From: an uncultured Alistipes sp.
GTDB lineage: Bacteria > Bacteroidota > Bacteroidia > Bacteroidales > Rikenellaceae
DNA length: 64,000 nucleotides
Reading direction: 5' to 3'
NCBI GenBank assembly: GCA_938014215.1
Contig: CALLRW010000039.1
Span: 71,276 to 135,275 of the forward strand
The position numbers and the translations under genes are program-made. Positions 7,246-15,117 of the stretch are shown piece after piece. The notes below the pieces were generated by a model. The model was not told the origin of the DNA. It worked only from the letters and a program-made list of their open reading frames with translations, and made no database searches. Position 1 is the first letter of the stretch. Every line of letters starts with the position of its first letter.

Positions 7246-8829
7246 ATGAAGCTGATCACCCGTTTGCTGTATCTTCCGGTAGCCGGAATCCTGTTGCTGG
7301 CCTCGTGTGCCAAGGAGCAGACCGAATCTTACGACAAGTTCGAAGACCAGGCCCTCGGGGCGTGGATGACGCAGAACCGCCCGGAACTGGTCGGCAATCT
7401 GCAGTCCGAGGGCAACTACTACGTCGAAGTGCTCGATGCCGGCGAGGATCTGTCGACGGTCAAGCCCGTGCGCGACACGGCCTGCTGGGTGCGGTTTGAC
7501 TTCTCGGGCCGCGACCTGAACGGCAATATCGTTCTCACGCGCCGTGCCGCCGAGGCCAAACTGGTCAATACCTACACGCGATACACCCACTACGTGCCCT
7601 ATTACCGCTATTGCGGCACGACGAACACGAGCCTCATGGAGGGCACCTTCCTGGCCATGCGCAACGTGCTGCAGCTCGATCCCGATTATGCGGCGGCCCA
7701 CGGGCTGGATCCCGAATTCGAACTGCGCAAGGGGTCGAAGATTCGTCTCTACATGCCGTCGCGCATCGTCAGCTCGAGCGGTGTCGAGGGCGACGGCGGT
7801 TACGAGGGGCAGTATTCGCTCAGCTCGAGCCGGCCGTTCATCGTCGAGATGGAGATCACGAGCGTGGTGAAGAATCCGCTCGAGAACGAGGGCTCGGAGA
7901 CCGACTCCTTCTGCACGGCCAACGGCGGGCTGTGGCTCTACACGACCAAGGGCGACGAGGCCGGTTCGTCGAAGATCCCCACGGGGTATGACGACGAAAA
8001 CCACCCCTACAAGCTCCGTGAAAAGGGTTATCGCTGGGTGAGTGTCTGCGATACGGTGGCTCAGGTCTATGTCGACATGCTCTACGATCCGACCCGGGCG
8101 GAGGACAACCTCAAGTTCGACTTCCCGGTCTACTCCGAGGAGGGGACCCTGCTGCAGCAGAACAAACGCTACAACGTCGGCTATGCGCCCTACAACGACT
8201 CCGCTCTGGAGACGAAGATCGCCGAGGCCCTCAAGAAGCGTTTCCATGCCGACGAGGACTACAAGAACCCGGGACTTGCCAGCCGCGATGCCGACTCGGT
8301 GGGGCTGGAGGGTACGGCCAAGATCTGGTATATCGGCCGCATGCTCGACGGTTTCATCTTCGATACGAACATCGACGAAGTGAAGGAGATCATCTACGGC
8401 GAGGTGCCCTCCGAAGGCAAGGTGCTCTCCTATTCGCCCGAGGATGATCAGAGCGACATGATCCCGGCCTTCTACTATACGATTCCCAACCTCTGCTACG
8501 GGCAGTGGGCCGAGTTCGTGACGATCTCGAGCCAGGCCTACGGTGCCTCGGGGCGTACGGGCAGCACGACGACCGAGGGCGGTTCGACGGGCTATTCGTC
8601 GAGCTATCTCGACTATCTGAACTATTACAACTATTATAACAGTTATTACGGCAACAGCTACTACGGCAGCTATTACAACAACTACTACTATAACTATTAT
8701 AACAGTTACTACTACAACTACAATTACGGCAATACCTCGACGACGACGGAGACTACGACAACCGTTTCGACGGAGATTCCGCCCTACACGTCGCTGATCT
8801 TCCAGATCTATATCGAGCCGGCCGAATAG
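7246..8829 (+). CDS. Large FKBP-like lipoprotein with a Tyr/Asn-rich insertion
   Basis: From the ATG at 7246 the protein has 527 residues and a clean lipoprotein signal (MKLITRLLYLPVAGILLLASC); an in-frame ATG at 7219 would add nine residues. Two FKBP-like segments are suggested: an N-terminal one around residues 30-190 (EGTFLAMRNVLQL... LRKGSKIRLYMPSRIV) and a C-terminal one ending in SQAYGASG... and IPPYTSLIFQIYIEP, which matches the FKBP AYG..G...IPP..L.F ending. Between these two halves of the closing motif lies an insertion in which about half of roughly 45 residues are Tyr, the rest mostly Asn, Ser and Gly. This would sit in the loop over the FKBP active site. Function unknown; the FKBP assignment is motif-based. 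Confidence 0.7.
   Translation: MKLITRLLYLPVAGILLLASCAKEQTESYDKFEDQALGAWMTQNRPELVGNLQSEGNYYVEVLDAGEDLSTVKPVRDTACWVRFDFSGRDLNGNIVLTRRAAEAKLVNTYTRYTHYVPYYRYCGTTNTSLMEGTFLAMRNVLQLDPDYAAAHGLDPEFELRKGSKIRLYMPSRIVSSSGVEGDGGYEGQYSLSSSRPFIVEMEITSVVKNPLENEGSETDSFCTANGGLWLYTTKGDEAGSSKIPTGYDDENHPYKLREKGYRWVSVCDTVAQVYVDMLYDPTRAEDNLKFDFPVYSEEGTLLQQNKRYNVGYAPYNDSALETKIAEALKKRFHADEDYKNPGLASRDADSVGLEGTAKIWYIGRMLDGFIFDTNIDEVKEIIYGEVPSEGKVLSYSPEDDQSDMIPAFYYTIPNLCYGQWAEFVTISSQAYGASGRTGSTTTEGGSTGYSSSYLDYLNYYNYYNSYYGNSYYGSYYNNYYYNYYNSYYYNYNYGNTSTTTETTTTVSTEIPPYTSLIFQIYIEPAE
8596..8735 (+). repeat. In-gene low-complexity stretch coding Tyr/Asn-rich residues
   Basis: Runs of TAT/TAC and AAC/AAT codons, with short units such as AACTATTAC and AGTTATTACGGC, repeated in frame. 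The A/T content is visibly higher than in the flanking gene. This codes for the insertion in the FKBP-like lipoprotein. Confidence 0.85.
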
Positions 8830-8839
8830 CCGCCCGGAA

Positions 8840-9040
8840 GGGGCGGTGGCCCGGTTGGAAGAGGTGGCGGTCCGTCTGGAAGGGCCGCTGGCCCGGTTGG
8901 AAGAGGAGGCGGTCCGTCCGGAAGAGGCGGTGACCCGGTTGGAAGAGGTGGCGGTCCGTCTGGAAGGGCCGCTGGCCCGGTTGGAAGAGGTGATGGTCCG
9001 GTCGAAAGGGGCGCTGGCCCGGTTGGAAATGGCCCGGCTG
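8840..9040 (+). repeat. Tandem 42-bp repeats, about five copies
   Basis: GGCCCGGTTGGAAGAG or a close variant recurs at about 8848, 8890, 8932, 8974 and 9016, exactly 42 bases apart. Because 42 is a multiple of three, reading frames stay open on both strands as 14-residue repeats, but none has a convincing start, so I treat it as non-coding. The stretch 9041-9344 that follows is purine-rich and shows no gene. Confidence 0.85.
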
Positions 9041-9344
9041 TAAAGAAGAGGTTCCCGGGGTCTGCCGGTGCGACGAGGGTGGCAGCAAAGGTCGGCCACT
9101 GCAAAGGCAACAAAGACACCGGGCTCATGGACGGCGGTTGCAACGAGGACGGCTGCAGAGACAACGGATTCAAGGAGAGCGGCTGCAAAGGTAACGGACC
9201 CCAGAACGGCGGGAATGAGTCGGGAACGGTTGGATCGGAATCTTGTCCGAGTGGATGGAATCAAGAAAAACGGGTTTGAAGAGAGTCGGTCGGAACAGAC
9301 GGATTCGAAACAGTTCGGAGACGTAGCCGGTTTTGAAGCATAAG

Positions 9345-9382
9345 CGATCGGATGTGCCATTGGACCTCCGATCGTTTTTTTT
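9345..9382 (+). terminator. Rho-independent terminator
   Basis: CGATCGGA and TCCGATCG form a perfect 8-bp stem followed by eight T. It lies about 515 bases after the FKBP-like gene, beyond the 42-bp repeats, which suggests the repeats are transcribed as a long 3' tail, or that an unrecognised transcript ends here. Confidence 0.8.
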
Positions 9383-9498
9383 GTGCCCGCCCGTGATTGC
9401 CCAAACGGGGACCATGTCCGGCTTTCGCTTTCAGGCGGAAACCGTTACGTTTCGGTAACAGAACGGTTACATTTTTTTGCGGTTTTTGGGATGGAAAT

Positions 9499-9529
9499 TT
9501 TGTAAATCCGTAAAATTATATTAACTTAG
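9499..9529 (+). promoter_or_regulatory. Probable promoter of the small HTH gene
   Basis: TTTG at 9499-9502, a 19-base gap, then TAACTTAG at 9522-9529, which differs from TAnnTTTG at one base. The region around it is A/T rich and lies 35 bases before the start codon. Confidence 0.5.
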
Positions 9530-9563
9530 TGTTCAAGAACCATCAACCATAAAATCTACGGAT

Positions 9564-9809
9564 ATGATAATCACATTTAACGAGTTGCGCCGTATCAAGG
9601 ATCGGCTGCCGAGCGGCAGTTCGCAGCGCATAGCAGATGAGTTAGGAATCGATGTTGAGACGGTCCGCAACTATTTCGGAGGCAGCCACCAGGCCAAGGA
9701 ATGCGTGGGTGTACACTTCGAACCGGGACCGGACGGCGGTGTCGTCACCTTGGACGATACGACGATTCTCGATGTTGCGATGCGTATCCTGAGCGAGCAA
9801 CAGCACTAA
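9564..9809 (+). CDS. Small helix-turn-helix DNA-binding protein
   Basis: An 81-residue protein. Residues about 6-40 (NELRRIKDRLPSGSSQRIADELGIDVETVRNYF, cited by its ends) have the pattern of a helix-turn-helix, with the turn at ELGID and a recognition helix VETVRNYFGG. The C-terminal part (GGVVTLDDTTILDVAMRILSE) looks like a strand plus helix that could dimerise. It stands alone with its own promoter and terminator. Its size and shape suggest a nucleoid-associated protein or autoregulated repressor; the target is unknown. Conserved-looking small proteins of this kind occur in Bacteroidales, but I cannot name a family. Confidence 0.75.
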   Translation: MIITFNELRRIKDRLPSGSSQRIADELGIDVETVRNYFGGSHQAKECVGVHFEPGPDGGVVTLDDTTILDVAMRILSEQQH

Positions 9810-9843
9810 AATAGAAAGGATCTGTTCGGCGTAAGCCGGAAGC

Positions 9844-9872
9844 AAGCCTGCGGAGACGCAGGCTTTTTTTTG
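9844..9872 (+). terminator. Terminator after the HTH gene
   Basis: GCCTGCG-GAGA-CGCAGGC followed by nine T, 36 bases after the stop codon. Confidence 0.92.
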
Positions 9873-9874
9873 GC

Positions 9875-10072
9875 CCCTTAAGAAGGGGCTCCCAGGGGCA
9901 ACCGGATCTTGTCTGGCTTCGGAGGGTCGCAACTGCCCGACCCCTTAAGAAGGGGCTTCCAGGGGCAGTCGGACCTTGTCTGGCTTCGGAGGGTCGCAGC
10001 TGCCTCGGCCCTTTAAGAAGGGGCTCCCAGGGGCAACCGGACCTTGTCTGGCTTCGGAGGGTCGCAACTGCC
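9875..10072 (+). repeat. Tandem 66-bp repeats, three copies with palindromic heads
   Basis: CCCCTTAAGAAGGGG (or a one-base variant) starts units at 9875, 9941 and 10007. The shared body includes CTTGTCTGGCTTCGGAGGG. The heads form a 6-bp stem with a 3-base loop. The array begins directly after the terminator of the HTH gene. From 10073 to the dnaK promoter nothing else was identified. Confidence 0.88.
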
Positions 10073-10219
10073 TCAGTCCGTCACAGCCTTCCCTTTATCT
10101 TATTAGTATGGACGCGGATCCGGCCCTGGAAAACCCCGCAGAGGCTCGGCCGCCCACGGAGTCTCGGGTGACAAAATGCCGGGCTGCGGCAGGCGAAACG
10201 GCGGATTTCTGCCAAAATG

Positions 10220-10259
10220 CTGACAAATTGGCAGTGGCGGCCGATTGGTACGACCTTTG
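10220..10259 (+). promoter_or_regulatory. Candidate dnaK promoter with overlapping palindromic operator
   Basis: CTGACAAATTGGCAG at 10220-10234 is a 15-bp palindrome with one mismatch, and a further half-site CTGCCAA lies at 10209. It overlaps a TTG box at 10228-10230; 21 bases later is GACCTTTG (10252-10259), one base off TAnnTTTG. The start codon is 97 bases further on. The same palindrome core occurs at the ybbR promoter (19509-19521). A role in heat-shock control is inferred. Confidence 0.5.
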
Positions 10260-10356
10260 TGTTGGAGAGGTGCGTAACCGATGACCGGAATCGAAAGAGG
10301 AGGGTCGGAGGGGACCGAAAAACGAAAATTATAAACAATTAAAACATATTACGATT

Positions 10357-12270
10357 ATGGCAAAGATTATTGGTATCGACCTTGGAACCACGAACTCCTG
10401 CGTAGCAGTGATGGAGGGCAACGAGCCCGTAGTGATTCCCAACTCGGAGGGACACCGCACGACCCCGTCGGTCGTAGCCTTCACGTCCGAAGGCGAGCGT
10501 AAGGTAGGTGACCCCGCAAAGCGTCAGGCTATTACGAACCCGAAGCGTACGGTCTTCTCGATCAAGCGTTTCATGGGTGAGACCTATGATAAGGTAACGG
10601 CAGATATCGCCCGTGCCCCGTACACGATCGTCCGCGGTGACAACAACACGCCTCGTGTCGACATCGACGGCCGTCAGTACACGCCGCAGGAGATTTCGGC
10701 CATCATTCTGCAGAAGATGAAGAAGACGGCCGAGGATTACCTGGGCCAGGAGGTCACGGAGGCCGTCATCACGGTCCCGGCCTACTTCTCCGACTCGCAG
10801 CGTCAGGCTACGAAGGAGGCCGGTGAGATTGCCGGTCTGAAGGTTCGCCGTATCATCAACGAGCCTACGGCCGCAGCCTTGGCCTACGGTCTGGACAAGA
10901 AGGCCAACGACATGAAGATCGCCGTATACGACCTGGGTGGCGGTACGTTCGATATCTCGATCCTGGAGCTGGGTGATGGCGTCTTCGAGGTTAAGTCGAC
11001 GAACGGCGATACGCACCTGGGAGGTGATGACTTCGACCACGTGCTGATCGATTACATGGCCGAGTCGTTCAAGGCCGAGCACGGAATCGACCTGCGTGAG
11101 GACCCGATGGCGCTGCAGCGTCTGAAGGAGGCCGCCGAGAAGGCCAAGATCGAGCTTTCGTCGTCGACCACTACGGAGATCAACCTGCCCTACATCATGC
11201 CGGTAAACGGTATTCCGCAGCACCTGGTCATGACGCTGACGCGGGCAAAGTTCGAGCAGTTGTGCGACCATCTGATCCGCAAGACGGTCGAGCCCTGCAA
11301 GCTGGCCCTGCGCGATGCAGGTCTGACCGCTTCGCAGATCGACGAGGTGATCCTCGTAGGTGGTTCGACGCGTATCCCGGCCATTCAGAAGATCGTCGAG
11401 GAGTTCTTCGGCAAGACGCCCAACAAGTCGGTCAACCCGGACGAGGTCGTAGCCATCGGTGCCGCCATTCAGGGTGGTGTGCTGACGGGCGAAGTGAAGG
11501 ACGTGCTGCTGCTTGATGTAACGCCGCTGTCGCTGGGTATCGAGACCCTGGGCGGTGTGATGACCAAGCTGATCGACGCCAACACGACGATCCCGACCCG
11601 CAAGTCGGAGGTCTTCTCGACGGCGGCCGACAACCAGCCTTCGGTAGAGATCAACGTATGCCAGGGTGAGCGTCCGCTGGCCCGCGACAACAAGTCGATC
11701 GGTCGGTTCCACCTCGACGGCATTCCGGCCGCACCGCGTGGTGTGCCTCAGATCGAGGTAACGTTCGATATCGATGCCAACGGTATTCTGAACGTATCGG
11801 CCAAGGACAAGGGCACGGGCAAGGAGCAGAAGATCCGTATCGAGGCATCGTCGGGTCTGACCGAGCAGGAGATCCAGCGGATGCGTGACGAGGCCAAGGC
11901 CAACGAGGCCAAGGACAAGGCCGAGAAGGAGCGTATCGACAAGATCAACGCCGCCGACTCGAACATCTTCACCACCGAGAAGCAGCTGAAGGAGTACGGT
12001 GACAAACTGCCCGCCGACAAGAAGGCTGCCATCGAGGGTGCACTGGCCAAGCTGAAGGAGGCTCACAAGAACGCCGATGTTGCCGCTATCGACACGGCGA
12101 TGAACGAGCTGAACGCCGCATGGCAGGCCGCATCGCAGGACATCTACTCGGCTCAGCAGGCACAGCAGCAGAGCAGCCAGGCCAATGCCGGTCAGCAGTC
12201 GAATGCCGGCCAGCAGAGCGGCAACGGCAGCAGCCAGCCTGAGGACGTCGACTTCGAAGAGGTGAAATAA
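10357..12270 (+). CDS. dnaK: Hsp70 chaperone DnaK
   Basis: A 637-residue Hsp70 that folds and refolds proteins with ATP, working with DnaJ and GrpE (not in this window). The nucleotide-binding domain starts MAKIIGIDLGTTNSCVAVMEG and includes the AVYDLGGGTFDISIL phosphate loop. The substrate-binding domain follows (DVTPLSLGIETLGGVMT), then a lid and a Gln/Ser/Gly-rich tail ending EDVDFEEVK, the usual EEVD-like bacterial ending. The gene uses more CGT Arg and GGT Gly codons than its neighbours, as expected for a highly expressed gene. It is monocistronic: a palindromic promoter region lies upstream and a strong terminator downstream. Confidence 0.99.
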   Translation: MAKIIGIDLGTTNSCVAVMEGNEPVVIPNSEGHRTTPSVVAFTSEGERKVGDPAKRQAITNPKRTVFSIKRFMGETYDKVTADIARAPYTIVRGDNNTPRVDIDGRQYTPQEISAIILQKMKKTAEDYLGQEVTEAVITVPAYFSDSQRQATKEAGEIAGLKVRRIINEPTAAALAYGLDKKANDMKIAVYDLGGGTFDISILELGDGVFEVKSTNGDTHLGGDDFDHVLIDYMAESFKAEHGIDLREDPMALQRLKEAAEKAKIELSSSTTTEINLPYIMPVNGIPQHLVMTLTRAKFEQLCDHLIRKTVEPCKLALRDAGLTASQIDEVILVGGSTRIPAIQKIVEEFFGKTPNKSVNPDEVVAIGAAIQGGVLTGEVKDVLLLDVTPLSLGIETLGGVMTKLIDANTTIPTRKSEVFSTAADNQPSVEINVCQGERPLARDNKSIGRFHLDGIPAAPRGVPQIEVTFDIDANGILNVSAKDKGTGKEQKIRIEASSGLTEQEIQRMRDEAKANEAKDKAEKERIDKINAADSNIFTTEKQLKEYGDKLPADKKAAIEGALAKLKEAHKNADVAAIDTAMNELNAAWQAASQDIYSAQQAQQQSSQANAGQQSNAGQQSGNGSSQPEDVDFEEVK

Positions 12271-12316
12271 GGTGACGGACCTTCCGCAGGGAGGTCGGCC
12301 TGACGCCTGAAAACGA

Positions 12317-12356
12317 GAGGGCGCATTCCGGAAACGGGATGCGCCCTCTTTTTTTG
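12317..12356 (+). terminator. Terminator after dnaK
   Basis: GAGGGCGCATTCC pairs with GGGATGCGCCCTC (one wobble) and is followed by seven T. Confidence 0.95.
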
Positions 12357-12415
12357 TGCCTGCCGGTCTGGATGCCGGTCCTGATGTCGGTTTTGGTATG
12401 GGTCCGGTGTCAGCC

Positions 12416-12471
12416 GGTTTCGGTTCCGGTGTTTGCCGGTTCCGGTTCCGGTGTTTGCCGGTTCCGGTTGG
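12416..12471 (+). repeat. Tandem 22-bp repeat, 2.5 copies
   Basis: Units built from GGTTCCGG and TGTTTGCC repeat at 12416, 12438 and 12460 between the dnaK terminator and the 3' end of the fucosidase gene. Confidence 0.75.
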
Positions 12472-12512
12472 ATGTCGTGCCGGCCGGGGCCGGAAAATTG
12501 GGGCCGGTGAAG

Positions 12513-13817
<1,305 letters not shown>

Positions 13818-13992
13818 CTGTTATTAGGGTTTTGGATGTTCAAAGATACAAAAAGGTGCGGGCAAAATCGCCGTCTGCGCGGGATTTTTACCCCTCGGCA
13901 TGCGCTTTTCGAGGGTTGCGGGGGTGGAACGGCGCTTCCCGGGGGCGGATCCGGATTCCGGATCTCCGGGCTGTTTTTGGGCGATGACCGGA

Positions 13993-14883
13993 TTATTTCC
14001 GGGCGTCGGGACGTTCGGCGCGCCACATGCCGTAGAGGATCAGTGCGGCGCCGGCCAGTGCCACGGGGGTGATGCGCTCGCCGATGCAGAGGGCCGCCGT
14101 GAGGATCGTCACCAGCGGGTTGAGGTAGATGTAGTTGGTCGTCCGCACGGTGCCAAGACGGTGCATGGCGGCATTCCAGAGCAGGTAGCAGAGCATCGAG
14201 GCGACGAGCCCCAGAAAGAGGAGATTGCCCCAGACGGCCGGCTGCGCGAGGGTCTGCCACGAGGCGGCAAACGGGCGGAAGGCGAAGACGGGCAGGATGG
14301 TCAGCAGCCCGTAGAAGAAGACCTTGCGGGTGATGAAGAGGGCCGGATAGCGGTCCGAGAGGCGTTTGACGGCCATCGAGTAGAAGACCCACAGCCAGGC
14401 CGCACCCAGGGCGAGCAGGTCGCCGCGGGGCGAGAGGTGCAGCACGAACCGCCCGTTCAGCACGACGAGAACCATTCCCGTAAAGGCGATGGCCGAACCT
14501 GTGATCTGCCGGCGCGACATCCGCTCGCCGCGGTCGAGCAGACTCAGCACGAGGGCCGTCCATACGGGAGCCGTGCAGACGATCAGCGAGACGTTCGAGG
14601 CGGGGGCGAACTCCAGGGCCATGTTTTCGGCCAGGAAGTAGAACGACCCGCCGCAGATGCCGGCTGCGAGCAGCAGGGCCTCGTCGCGCAGCGAGTCGGC
14701 GAATCGCCGGCCGCGGGCCAGGGGCAGCAGGCAGAGGTAGGCCATCGCGAAGCGCATCAGGAAGATCTCGGCGGGGGTCAGTCCGTGGGCGATGAGGACC
14801 TTCGTCGAGACGAACGTGGCGCCCCAGACGGCCACCGAGAAGAGCGCCGCCAGGTGGTAACGGTATGTCGATTGCGGGAGCAT
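13993..14883 (-). CDS. EamA-family (DMT superfamily) membrane transporter
   Basis: A 296-residue protein with ten predicted hydrophobic segments arranged as two EamA halves; the first half begins FSVAVWGATFVSTKVLIAHGLTPAEIFLMRF and the second YSMAVKRLSDRYPALFITRKVFFYG (given by their ends). Such proteins export amino acids or metabolites; the substrate is unknown. The ATG at 14883 is preferred over one 42 bases upstream because it gives a short N-terminus before the first membrane segment. It ends 175 bases before the start of the fucosidase gene, with nothing recognised between them. Confidence 0.88.
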   Translation of the reverse strand: MLPQSTYRYHLAALFSVAVWGATFVSTKVLIAHGLTPAEIFLMRFAMAYLCLLPLARGRRFADSLRDEALLLAAGICGGSFYFLAENMALEFAPASNVSLIVCTAPVWTALVLSLLDRGERMSRRQITGSAIAFTGMVLVVLNGRFVLHLSPRGDLLALGAAWLWVFYSMAVKRLSDRYPALFITRKVFFYGLLTILPVFAFRPFAASWQTLAQPAVWGNLLFLGLVASMLCYLLWNAAMHRLGTVRTTNYIYLNPLVTILTAALCIGERITPVALAGAALILYGMWRAERPDARK

Positions 14884-15051
14884 TGCGGCCCCAAAAATAC
14901 GATTTTTTTCGCAAAACGTTCCCATGCGGCGTGTCGAAGCGGCGCCGCGGACGGCTCCCGGAGGTCGATTCGGGCGCCCCGGAAGGGGATAAATTTGGCT
15001 CGGGAGCCATTTTTCTGCCGCTGAAACCGTGTTATTTAATTCTTTTTTTTC

Positions 15052-15059
15052 TATCTTTG
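15052..15059 (+). promoter_or_regulatory. Candidate -7 box for secDF
   Basis: TATCTTTG, a full match to TAnnTTTG after a T run, 59 bases before the secDF start. No clear upstream box. Confidence 0.55.
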
Positions 15060-15117
15060 CGTGCTATTGTGCGTAACGACTATAAATCAAACATAATAAC
15101 AACACTATTTTTTCCAA

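Noticed and set aside
8753..9188. Pro/Gly-rich collagen-like frames on the minus strand across the 42-bp repeats
   Set aside because: A 42-bp period keeps all frames open by chance. No promoter, signal peptide or clear start supports them, and they enter the end of the lipoprotein gene on the other strand.
2945..10072. Repeat arrays considered as CRISPR
   Set aside because: Units are direct tandem copies without unique spacers, the periods differ from gap to gap, and there are no cas genes.
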